Of a stretch of DNA of 64,000 nucleotides, positions 40,111 to 46,870 are shown piece after piece. The translations under genes were made by a program, and so were the position numbers. Under the pieces are notes generated by a model. That model ran no database searches and was not told where the DNA came from. It worked only from the letters and a program-made list of their open reading frames with translations. Location of the stretch: positions 62,001-126,000 of the forward strand of contig NZ_JAKEDU010000004.1 in assembly GCF_021462405.1 (NCBI RefSeq), in the 5' to 3' direction. Source of the DNA: Thermus tengchongensis (GTDB lineage Bacteria; Deinococcota; Deinococci; Deinococcales; Thermaceae). The number at the start of each line of letters is the position of its first letter. Position 1 is the first letter of the stretch.

Positions 40111-41621
40111 TGCCCATCCTGGACCCCTACGGCCGCCCCATCCCCAAAAGCCCACCGCCTTCCGCGCGCCGCCTCCCCCTGGACTCCCCCTACCGGGTCT
40201 ACCCCGCCCGGGGGCTCACCCCCGAGCGCCTCGCCCGTGTCCTCCGCCTCGCCGACGAGGGGGACCTCGCCCTCCAGGCCGAGCTCTTTGAGGAGATGGA
40301 GGAAAGGGACGCCCTCCTCTTCTCCCTCCTCCAGACCCGCAAGCTCGCCGTCATCGGCCTGGACTGGCGCCTGGAGCCCGCGGAGGAGGGCCGGGATGCC
40401 CGCCGGATCCTCCGGGCCGTGGAGGAGGTGTGGTGGGACCTCCCCCTGGAGGGCCTCATGCTGGACCTCCTCTCCGCCATCCCCCAGGGGGTGAGCCTGG
40501 TGGCCGTGGCCTGGGAGTGGGACGGCCTCCTCTGGCGGCCCAAGGCCTTCCGCTGGGTGCACCCGGGGAGCCTGGTCTACCGTTCCGAGGAGGACCGCTT
40601 CTACCTCGCCTCCCAGGAGCGGCCGGAAGGGGAGGCCCTCCCCTACGGCGGGGCCATAGAGCACCGCTACAGGGCCCGCTCGGGCCTCCCCACCCGGGCC
40701 GGGCTCATGCGCAGCGTGGCCTGGCTCTACCTCTTCAAGCACTACGCCCTCAAGGACTGGGTGGTCTTCGCCGAGGTCTACGGCCAGCCCTACCGCATCG
40801 GCAAGTACGACCCGGCCGCCGGGGAGGAGGAGAGGCGGCGCCTGGAGGAGGCGGTGCGCGCCCTCGGGGCCGACGCCGCCGGGGTCATCTCCAAAGACAC
40901 GGAGATTGAGATCCTGGAGGCGGCCAAGGGCCAGGGTCCAGACGTCTACGAGCGCCTCATCCGCCTCTGCAACCGGGAGATGGCCCAGGCCGTCCTGGGC
41001 CAGACCCTCACCTCCAGCGAGGGGGACGGGGGGAGCTACGCCCTGGCCAAGGTGCACGAGCGGGTGCGGATAGACCTCCTCCGGGCCGACGCCCGCGCCC
41101 TGGCCAAGACCCTCCGGGAGGGCCTCCTCAAGCCCTTCGTGGCCTTCAACTTCGGCCCCGAGCTCCTGGACCTCGCCCCCTTCGTGGTGCCCGAGGTGGA
41201 GGAGGAGAAGGATCTGGAGAGCCGGGCCCGGGTGCTCCAGACCCTCCTGGGCATGGGCCTCTCCATCCCCGAGGCCTGGCTCCGGGAGGAGTTCGGCGTC
41301 CCCGCCCCCGACCCCCAGGGCCCCGTCCTCACCCCCCTCCTCGCCCCCCAGGAGAGAAAAGAGCGGGGCCTGGTGGCGGGCCAGGCCTTCGTGGACGGCC
41401 TGGGGGATAGGCTCCTGGAAAAGGCCCCCATGCCCGGGCTTTCCGCCCTCCTCCAAGCCATCGGGGAGGCCGAGGGGTACGAGGACCTGAGGCGGCGCCT
41501 CCTCGCTCTCTTCCCCGGGATCTCCTTCGCCGAGCTCGCCCAGCTCCTGGAGGCCGCCCTCACCCTCTCCGAGCTCGCGGGGAGATGGGCCCAGCGGCAG
41601 GACAGTGGCCTGGACGGTTGA
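40110..41621 (+). CDS. Portal protein (Mu gp29-like, DUF935)
   Basis: A 503-residue protein. LALQAELFEEMEERDALLFS with LLQTRKLAVIGLDWRLEPAE, FAEVYGQPYRIGKYDPAAGE, and AVLGQTLTSSEGDGGSYALA are strong DUF935/Mu gp29 landmarks. It forms the dodecameric ring through which DNA enters. Start taken at the ATG overlapping the terminase stop (TGATG). Confidence 0.92.
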   Translation: MPILDPYGRPIPKSPPPSARRLPLDSPYRVYPARGLTPERLARVLRLADEGDLALQAELFEEMEERDALLFSLLQTRKLAVIGLDWRLEPAEEGRDARRILRAVEEVWWDLPLEGLMLDLLSAIPQGVSLVAVAWEWDGLLWRPKAFRWVHPGSLVYRSEEDRFYLASQERPEGEALPYGGAIEHRYRARSGLPTRAGLMRSVAWLYLFKHYALKDWVVFAEVYGQPYRIGKYDPAAGEEERRRLEEAVRALGADAAGVISKDTEIEILEAAKGQGPDVYERLIRLCNREMAQAVLGQTLTSSEGDGGSYALAKVHERVRIDLLRADARALAKTLREGLLKPFVAFNFGPELLDLAPFVVPEVEEEKDLESRARVLQTLLGMGLSIPEAWLREEFGVPAPDPQGPVLTPLLAPQERKERGLVAGQAFVDGLGDRLLEKAPMPGLSALLQAIGEAEGYEDLRRRLLALFPGISFAELAQLLEAALTLSELAGRWAQRQDSGLDG

Positions 41622-42795
41622 GCCCGACCCCCTGCGGCCCGAGGAGGCCCTCCGCTGGTTCCGGGCCCGCCTTCCCCTCCCCGATCCCGAGTTCCGCGCC
41701 CTGGGGGAGGAGGCGAGGCGCCGGGCCTTCTTCGTGGCGGGCCTCGCCGCGCTGGACATGGTGCAGGAGACGATGGACGCCCTCGCCCGGGCCCTGGAAG
41801 AGGGGAGGCCCTTTGAGGACTTCCAAAGGGAGCTTTCCGACCGGGTCAAGAACGCCTGGGGCGAGGGGAGCCGCCACCGCCTGGAGACCGTCTTCCGCAC
41901 CAACCTCCAGCTAGCCTACGGGGCGGGGCGGTGGAAGGAGGCGGTCTCCGTCCGGGAGCTCAGGCCCTACTGGGGCCTCTCCGTGGTCCTGGACGGGCGC
42001 ACCTCCCGGATCTGCAGGCCCCTCGCGGGGATCGTCCTCCCCGCCGACCACCCCTTCTGGCGCACCCACGTCCCGCCCCTCCACCACAACTGCCGCACGG
42101 CCCTGGTCACCTACACCCGGGAGGAGGGGGAGAGGCGGGCCTGGAAGGAGCCCCCTCCCCACGAGCCCCAGGAGGGCTTCGGCCGCCCCCCCACGGAGGA
42201 GGAGTGGAGCCCCGACCCCCGGGGCTACCACCCTGAGCTCTGGCGGGCCTTCCTGCGGGCCCTCGCCGCCCTCCCCGAGGCCCGGGCCCACCTCAGGGGC
42301 CTGGCGGAGAGCCGGGGCCAGGGGAGGCCCGCCCCTCGGGACTGGCTCTTCGCCGCCGGGGAGATGGTGCGGGCCCCCTTCAACCGCCGGGGGCGCTCCG
42401 TTCCCGAGGAGCTGAGGCCCCTTCTCGGCCGGGAGCGGGCCACCAGCCTGGAGCTCCACGTGGCCCAGCGGGTCATGGACGGGCACCTGGCCCCGGGCAC
42501 CCCTCCCGAGGTCTACGAGGGCCTGTGCCGCGAGGCCCCGGCCCACCCCGAGGCCGCCCTCTTCGCCTACGCCCGGGACCAGGGCCCGGTGCTGGCCGCC
42601 CTGGCCCCCGCCTCCTTCATCCCTGAGGAGGCCCGGGGGCCCAGGCTCAAGGCCCTCTGGTTCGTGGTATACTCCTTCCACAGCGGGACGCTGGCCACCG
42701 GCTACAGCGTGCGGGACCTGAGCGAGCTGGACGTCCCTTGGGACAAGGTGGTATGGCTCAAAAGACCTCCCTGGCTTACGCCCCCCTCGCCCTAG
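41605..42795 (+). CDS. Minor head protein (Mu gp30/F-like, SPP1 gp7 domain)
   Basis: A 396-residue protein from a GTG. Residues about 85-175 are the SPP1 gp7/Mu F domain: THRLE-like RHRLETVFRTNLQLAYGAGR, VVLDGRTSRICRPLAGIV and HVPPLHHNCRTALVTYTREE, the usual D-x-R-T...C...H-x-N-C-R landmarks. The C-terminal 170 residues are less conserved and may be an extra domain. Minor head proteins sit near the portal and may enter the host with DNA. Confidence 0.87.
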   Translation: MAWTVEPDPLRPEEALRWFRARLPLPDPEFRALGEEARRRAFFVAGLAALDMVQETMDALARALEEGRPFEDFQRELSDRVKNAWGEGSRHRLETVFRTNLQLAYGAGRWKEAVSVRELRPYWGLSVVLDGRTSRICRPLAGIVLPADHPFWRTHVPPLHHNCRTALVTYTREEGERRAWKEPPPHEPQEGFGRPPTEEEWSPDPRGYHPELWRAFLRALAALPEARAHLRGLAESRGQGRPAPRDWLFAAGEMVRAPFNRRGRSVPEELRPLLGRERATSLELHVAQRVMDGHLAPGTPPEVYEGLCREAPAHPEAALFAYARDQGPVLAALAPASFIPEEARGPRLKALWFVVYSFHSGTLATGYSVRDLSELDVPWDKVVWLKRPPWLTPPSP

Positions 42796-43049
42796 CCCGG
42801 GCCTACGTGGCCTGGGTGAGGGAGCTCCTGGACCGGGGGGAGGAGGCCGACCCGGACGAGCTCCTGGACGCTGTGGAGGAGTGGACCCCCTTCCGGGGGT
42901 ACCTGAGGGACGCCGCGCGGGAGGACCGGGAGGCCGCCCTCGCCCTGGCCCGGGAGGTCTTCGCTGAAGGGCCCAGGCTTCGGGCCCACGGCTTCCCCCT
43001 TCCCGAGACCTGGGAGGCCTTCCTCGCCCGGGTGGGACTGGAGCCCTGA
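42753..43049 (+). CDS. Small phage protein, unknown
   Basis: 98 residues (MAQKTSLAYAPLALARAYVA...), helical, with EEADPDELLDAVEEWTPFRG in the middle. It overlaps the F-like gene by 43 bp and is the last gene before the terminator. Its size and position hint at a head-completion factor. Not recognised. Confidence 0.55.
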   Translation: MAQKTSLAYAPLALARAYVAWVRELLDRGEEADPDELLDAVEEWTPFRGYLRDAAREDREAALALAREVFAEGPRLRAHGFPLPETWEAFLARVGLEP

Positions 43050-43063
43050 GGGCGGCAGGCCCA

Positions 43064-43095
43064 GGGGGGCCGGGGAGAACCCCCGGCCCCCCTTC
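43064..43095 (+). terminator. Terminator of the terminase-portal operon
   Basis: A 12-bp perfect stem, GGGGGGCCGGGG / CCCCGGCCCCCC (43064-43092), with loop AGAAC, followed by TTCTTCC. Very stable; it ends late block 2 and insulates the rnpB cargo. From here to 43347 no gene is credible: the stretch holds this hairpin, C/G-rich DNA and the regulatory site before rnpB. Confidence 0.75.
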
Positions 43096-43290
43096 TTCCG
43101 CCCCGCCATCCCACCCCCCGATTTGAAAGCGCTTACACGGCCCTGTAACCCCCCTGGAAGGCCCGGGAAGGGGGTGGCCTGGCCTTCCCCTTAGCCCCGG
43201 CCTCCCCCCGCCTTTTTGGGCCTTTCAGGCCGGGTTTCCTCCCTCCTGTGCACAGCGTCTTTCCCTCTCCGGGAGGGCGCTCAGGCGGGT

Positions 43291-43314
43291 TTCTGTCCTG
43301 GAGCGTGAGCGATT
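43291..43314 (-). repeat. Internal transposase-end-like site upstream of phage rnpB
   Basis: The minus strand reads AATCGCTCACGCTCCAGGAC, matching the left-end repeats L2/L3 over TCGCTCACGCT and AGGACA. It is the only further strong copy I found inside the element. It points in the right-end orientation and ends about 23 bp before the -10 box of the phage rnpB promoter. Confidence 0.6.
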
Positions 43315-43342
43315 TCCTCAATGCTTTTGCCTGTGGTAGAAT
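43313..43342 (+). promoter_or_regulatory. Promoter of the phage rnpB
   Basis: An extended -10 box, TGGTAGAAT (-10 TAGAAT at 43337-43342), lies about 6 bases before the predicted 5' end of the RNA. A weak -35 (TTTCCT, 43313-43318) is 18 bp upstream and overlaps the transposase-like site. The chromosomal rnpB has the same TAGAAT box at the same distance, so the phage gene kept a host-type housekeeping promoter. Confidence 0.7.
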
Positions 43343-43347
43343 AGGGG

Positions 43348-43725
43348 TGCCCCGGGACGGGGGCGCGGTCGCGCTCAGGGGCCAACCCCCCTGGGTGAGG
43401 AAAGTCCGGGCACCATAGGGCGGGGTGCCAGGTAACGCCTGGGCGGGGTAACCCGACGGAAAGTGCCACAGAGAAAAGACCGCCAGCGGCCGGGCCTAAC
43501 GGTCCGGTGCGGGCAAGGGTGAAACGGTGGGGTAAGAGCCCACCGCCTGGCCTGGCAACAGGCTGGGGCACGGCAAACCCCACCCGGTGCAAGGCCCAGT
43601 AGGCAGGAAGGGCTTGCCCGGCCCGCCAGAACCTGCGGGATGGGCCGCTTGAGGCCACGGGCGACCGTGGTCCCAGAGAGATGACCGCGGAAAACAGAAC
43701 CCGGCTTACGCCCCGTCCCGGGGTC
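43348..43725 (+). ncRNA. rnpB: RNase P RNA, complete prophage-encoded copy
   Basis: A full-length (about 378 nt) bacterial type A RNase P RNA, the ribozyme that trims tRNA 5' ends with protein RnpA. Helix P1 pairs perfectly (CCCCGGGACGGGG 43350-43362 with CCCCGTCCCGGGG 43711-43723). Conserved blocks are present: GAGGAAAGTCCGGGC, CACAGAGAAAAGACCGCC, GGGTGAAACGGTGGGGTAAG, AGAGAGATGACCGC and ACAGAACCCGGCTTACG. Against the broken host gene, core residues are identical while stem ends differ with compensating changes (for example CCAGG-TAAC-GCCTGG here, CCAGC-TAAC-GGCTGG in the host). It is therefore an independently evolving functional gene, not a recent duplicate. A GGTCCCC-ATGA-GGGGGCC hairpin (43722-43739) follows it. 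Confidence 0.95.
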
Positions 43726-43759
43726 CCCATGAGGGGGCCTGGGCTTTCCAAGGCGAGCT

Positions 43760-44677
43760 ATGACACGGGAACGAGTTTTGATGATTGTAAAGACCTATCC
43801 TAGTCCAAGTAAGAAGTATGGGGAGCTAACGTGTACGGCAGGTATACGTCTCCGCGATAACGAGTGGATCCGGATCTACCCATACCCCTTTCGCTTGTTG
43901 GATAACGACTACCGCTTCAAAAAGTACGATATCTTGGAGCTCCCTCTGGAAAAGTCATGGGGGGATCCGCGCCCGGATAGCTATCGGCTCGTGGACCCCA
44001 CTCAAGTCGGGTGCGTGGGGCACTTGGAGGCGGATAAGTACTGGGAGGCCCGGATGCAGTATATACGCCCGACGGTTATTCCCAGCGTTGAACAGTTTGA
44101 GGCCCAGATGGTGCGGAGGGTTCCGGTGGGGTCAGCAGGAGTTGGCTTGTTTGGGGATGATTTTTCGGGCCCCCAAAGGGGTAGGGTGCAGTGGGGGAAA
44201 ACAATAGGAGTCGTGGCTGTGGTTCAGGGTTCGGCCAGAGTGGAAGTGAAGTATGTGGGCGAGGACTGGCCGGAGGAGGACAGAGCCAAACTAGCGTCCC
44301 CAGGAGTTTGGGAGGAGGGGCTTTTTGAAGGGGAGTCAGGGGCATCCCTACGGAAGCCCAAAGTGCCACTTCGTTTTTGCCCTTACAAGTTTTATCTAAA
44401 CTTCACCGATATAAAGGGCGTTTCGCGCAAGAAGGTGATCACCGATTGGGAAATAATACGTCTTTACTTCAGGGAAGAGAAGAGACTTGGTAGCCGAGAG
44501 AAGGCTGTTGAGAGCGTCAAGTCCAAAGTAGAGAAAGAGATCTTCGGCCTGGATAGGGAAACCTACATCGTTGTGGGAAGCATCCACCACCACTATGCCA
44601 AACCTCAGCTCTATGCGGTTATAGGGTTTATCTGGCCGAAGAAGAAGCCGGAACTGCCCCTTTTCTCAGGTCTGTGA
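43760..44677 (+). CDS. Conserved protein of unknown function, cargo gene next to DUF488
   Basis: A 305-residue soluble protein (MTRERVLMIVKTYPSPSKKY...). The opening with VKTYPSPSKKYGELTCTAGI and RDNEWIRIYPYPFRLLDND is a pattern I associate with conserved proteins often encoded beside DUF488 genes; function unknown. The DNA is visibly AT-richer, with mixed codon use (AAA, AGT, TTT, ATA) unlike all neighbours, marking recent acquisition. It starts 35 bp after rnpB with no clear promoter of its own. Its 3' end overlaps the convergent DUF488 gene by 50 bp. Confidence 0.7.
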   Translation: MTRERVLMIVKTYPSPSKKYGELTCTAGIRLRDNEWIRIYPYPFRLLDNDYRFKKYDILELPLEKSWGDPRPDSYRLVDPTQVGCVGHLEADKYWEARMQYIRPTVIPSVEQFEAQMVRRVPVGSAGVGLFGDDFSGPQRGRVQWGKTIGVVAVVQGSARVEVKYVGEDWPEEDRAKLASPGVWEEGLFEGESGASLRKPKVPLRFCPYKFYLNFTDIKGVSRKKVITDWEIIRLYFREEKRLGSREKAVESVKSKVEKEIFGLDRETYIVVGSIHHHYAKPQLYAVIGFIWPKKKPELPLFSGL

Positions 44678-45098
44678 CCCCTTGAGCCCAACCGGTTTCT
44701 ACTAGGGCTCTGCCCACCAGGGAGCGGTGGCATTGGCTGGGGTCTTCCTCAAAACAAAGAAGGCACACCCGGTATTCCCTAAGCAGGAGTCCAAGCTCCT
44801 CTAGGGCTCCTACCCGTTGGGCGAGAAGCTGAAGGTAGCTTCTCTGGTAGGTCTGCCAATCCCCGCTTTTTTGGAGGCAAAGGCGCAGTGGTTTAGGGGC
44901 CCCCAGCTCGCGGAAATGCCTGTAGAAGATGCCTTCCTTAGCCAGGGCTTCTTTCAGGGGGGTTTTAGAGAACCCCCTTTTCCGGCTAAGGGGGAGATCC
45001 CTGACATCGGCCACCAAGTTCACCCCATTGGATTTGAGTATGTCCAAAAAAGTGTTTAAGCTTAACCCCTCGTAGCCGATGGTCAGGACATCTGACAT
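44628..45098 (-). CDS. DUF488 family protein
   Basis: A 156-residue protein. MSDVLTIGYEGLSLNTFLDI, NLVADVRDLPLSRKRGFSKT, IFYRHFRELGAP and the C-terminal CLLCFEEDPSQCHRSLVGRA are all DUF488 landmarks (DxR and E-x-x-x-x-C-H-R). The family has a proposed nucleic-acid or nuclease-like role but no settled function. ATG 45098 lies 6 bases after a -10 TATTGT, with -35 TTTACA 17 bp further, so the mRNA should be leaderless, common in Thermus. Codon usage is AT-richer than the phage. Confidence 0.85.
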   Translation of the reverse strand: MSDVLTIGYEGLSLNTFLDILKSNGVNLVADVRDLPLSRKRGFSKTPLKEALAKEGIFYRHFRELGAPKPLRLCLQKSGDWQTYQRSYLQLLAQRVGALEELGLLLREYRVCLLCFEEDPSQCHRSLVGRALVETGWAQGVTDLRKGAVPASSSAR

Positions 45099-45133
45099 AT
45101 TCAGACAATATCTGGGGGCCGAAGGCTTGTAAA
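45099..45133 (-). promoter_or_regulatory. Leaderless promoter of the DUF488 gene
   Basis: Minus strand: TTTACA, a 17-bp spacer, TATTGT, six bases, then ATG. Transcription would begin at or next to the A of the start codon. This gives the cargo gene lysogenic expression independent of phage operons. Confidence 0.65.
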
Positions 45134-45192
45134 GCACGACCGCTAGTGCCTCCTGGGCAATTTGCCCCTATATTTTGGGGCGGGCCGTCAAG

Positions 45193-45762
45193 CTAATACT
45201 CGCACCAGTGCGGCCACTTCTCTCCCGGCGCGCCGTGGCGGGTGAAGACCAGCATCAGGTCTCCCACGTCCCCCACGTGGTAGCCCACCAGGTCCACGGT
45301 CACGGGGCCGAAGTTGCGGTTGAACTGGCCCACCCCGTTTTCCTGGATGCGCTGCACGCGATCGCCAAACCAGTTGACTAGGTTCTGGCTGGTCTCCTGG
45401 GAGAGTCCGAGGCACACCCCTTCTATGAAGCCCACCAGATAGCCGAAGCCATAGAGGGCCCGGGAGAAGGAAGGGCTTCCCTCAAAGCGCACGCTCAGCA
45501 CGTTCAGATAGCGCTTGCCTTTGGGGGCGGCGAAGAAGAGCACGTACTGAAAGACCTCGTCGTCCTCGCTTTTGGCCCACACCAGGTACTTCCTCTCCGC
45601 CGAGCGCTCCGGGGGCGGTGGAGGAAGCTTTTCCTCCTGGACCCGCACGATCGGCTCCCTCTTTTTGAGACTAGCGATTAGGTCGGCGATCTTTACGGAC
45701 CTCGCCTGCGCGCTCCCTGCCAGAAGCAGAGCCACCAGGACCAGGCTCCACGTTGCTTTCAT
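45193..45762 (-). CDS. Exported protein, probable lysogenic-conversion cargo
   Basis: A 189-residue protein with a clear signal peptide (MKATWSLVLVALLLAGSAQA, cleavage after AQA). The mature part has EKLPPPPPERSAERKYLVWA, then an alpha/beta domain (LYGFGYLVGFIEGVCLGLSQ, FGPVTVDLVGYHVGDVGDLM). No family recognised. A TATAAA box (about 45769-45774 on the minus strand) lies just before the ATG, so it may be made in the lysogen. Opposite in direction to the late operons, it behaves like a moron. Confidence 0.65.
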   Translation of the reverse strand: MKATWSLVLVALLLAGSAQARSVKIADLIASLKKREPIVRVQEEKLPPPPPERSAERKYLVWAKSEDDEVFQYVLFFAAPKGKRYLNVLSVRFEGSPSFSRALYGFGYLVGFIEGVCLGLSQETSQNLVNWFGDRVQRIQENGVGQFNRNFGPVTVDLVGYHVGDVGDLMLVFTRHGAPGEKWPHWCEY

Positions 45763-45982
45763 GGGGCCATTTTATAAGGAAATCGCCCGCCGCACGGGAG
45801 TGCCCAGCAGCACCTTGCACGGGATGGCCCACCGCCTCGGCGTGGCCCACCTCCGCTCTGCCAAGCGCCTTCCGCCTGTTCAGCCCACTCCCGACCTCGC
45901 CCGCCTCCTGGCCCAGCAGGCCCAGCTTCTCCTGGAAGCGGCCCGCCTTCTTGCCACCCCCCCACCCTCCGGGGTAAGATAG
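45761..45982 (+). CDS. Small helix-turn-helix protein before late promoter 3
   Basis: Up to 73 residues. FYKEIARRTGVPSSTLHGMA then HRLGVAHLRSAKRL is a helix-turn-helix of the resolvase/homeodomain-like type. The ATG at 45761 overlaps the divergent exported-protein start on the other strand, which is odd; a later start (for example the ATG at about 45823) is possible. The 3' end encodes late promoter 3 (PPPSGVR-stop). A role as late regulator is inference. Confidence 0.5.
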   Translation: MGPFYKEIARRTGVPSSTLHGMAHRLGVAHLRSAKRLPPVQPTPDLARLLAQQAQLLLEAARLLATPPPSGVR

Positions 45983-46038
45983 GGCTAAGGTGGGAAACGT
46001 GCCCCCGGGGAAGCCCGGGGGCAAAGCTTTTGGGAGGG
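45951..46038 (+). promoter_or_regulatory. Late promoter-leader element, copy 3 (tail/lysis operon)
   Basis: -35 TTGCCA (45951-45956), 18-bp C-rich spacer, -10 TAAGAT (45975-45980), CTAAGGTGGGAAAC, hairpin GCCCCCGGG-GAAG-CCCGGGGGC (46001-46022), then AAAGCTTTTGGGAGG as ribosome site for the first gene. Same architecture and spacing as copies 1 and 2. Confidence 0.8.
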
Positions 46039-46041
46039 CGT

Positions 46042-46230
46042 ATGGTGCGGTACAAGGTCGAGCTAAGCCACGGCGAGGTGGAGTTCACCGCCGAGACGTT
46101 GGAAGCCCTCGCCGCCGAGATTCGGGAGTTCCGGCGGGCCCTGTTGCGGGCCGAGGCCGAGGGCTCCGACCGCCTCGCCTGGGCGGAGCACGTCAAAGCG
46201 CCGGAGGAAGGGGCTCGTCCCTCCCGGTAA
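46042..46230 (+). CDS. Small phage protein, unknown
   Basis: 62 residues (MVRYKVELSHGEVEFTAETL...): a beta-hairpin followed by two helices (EALAAEIREFRRALLRAEAE). First gene after late promoter 3, with GGAGG ahead of its ATG. Could be a lysis accessory or an anti-host factor. Not recognised. Confidence 0.55.
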   Translation: MVRYKVELSHGEVEFTAETLEALAAEIREFRRALLRAEAEGSDRLAWAEHVKAPEEGARPSR

Positions 46231-46237
46231 AGCCCGT

Positions 46238-46870
46238 ATGCGTGTTCTCTGGCCCCTCCCGCCCTCTCCAGACAAAAACCGCGTGGACGCGGGGTTTTTG
46301 GACCCCCGCTACCCCGAGTGGCGGAAGGCCCAGGGCCTCGCCCCTCACCAGCACCCCGGGGTGGACCTCAACCTCTCCGGCACCTCTGGGGACGCCGACC
46401 TGGGCTACCCGGTGGTGGCCGTGGCTGAGGGGCGGGTGGTCCACAGCGCCTTCCACCGGGTTTGGGGCCACGTGGTCCTGCTGGAGCACGACCTCCCCGG
46501 CCTCGGGCGCTTCTGGACCCAGTACGCCCACCTCCTCTTCCGGGTGGCCCGGGAGGGGGACTACCTCTTCGCGGGCGAGCCCGTGGGGGCCATCGGCAAG
46601 GGGGACCCGGCCAGGCCGTACCTCGCCCACCTCCACTTTGAGGTGCGGCGGGCCCCCCTGGAGGCCGACTTCTGGCCCGGGAGCAACGTGGACCTCATCC
46701 GGGAGAAGTACCTGGACCCCGAGGCCTTCCTAAAGGCCCACTACGCCCCCGCCCGCCGCTTCTACCGGGTGCGGGGGGTCTTCTGGACCCCGGCCCGGCA
46801 GGAGGTGGAGGGCGTGGTCGTGAACCTGGAGGAGCCCGACCGGGCTCAGGTGGCGGTGAGGAAGCTGTGA
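46238..46870 (+). CDS. Endolysin, M23 (LytM) metallopeptidase
   Basis: A 210-residue protein with the M23 fold. Zinc/active-site motifs are in order: H-x-x-x-D in HQHPGVDLNLSGTSG, the core YPVVAVAEGRVVHSAFHRVW, WTQYAHLLF and H-x-H in AHLHFEVRRAP. M23 enzymes cut peptide cross-links in peptidoglycan. No signal peptide is visible, so release should depend on a holin (candidate at 28650) or membrane disruption. The C-terminal 50 residues may bind the cell wall. It could alternatively be a virion-associated lysin because it directly precedes the tape measure. Confidence 0.8.
   Translation: MRVLWPLPPSPDKNRVDAGFLDPRYPEWRKAQGLAPHQHPGVDLNLSGTSGDADLGYPVVAVAEGRVVHSAFHRVWGHVVLLEHDLPGLGRFWTQYAHLLFRVAREGDYLFAGEPVGAIGKGDPARPYLAHLHFEVRRAPLEADFWPGSNVDLIREKYLDPEAFLKAHYAPARRFYRVRGVFWTPARQEVEGVVVNLEEPDRAQVAVRKL

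Noticed and set aside
43133-43321. Minus-strand 62-codon frame before the phage rnpB
   Set aside because: No ribosome site and Pro/Arg/Gly-biased composition; it overlaps the regulatory region of rnpB.
43281-43751. Minus-strand 156-codon frame over the phage rnpB
   Set aside because: It lies antisense to a fully recognisable RNase P RNA and resembles the spurious frames over the host fragment at 56977-57292; high GC creates open frames by chance.
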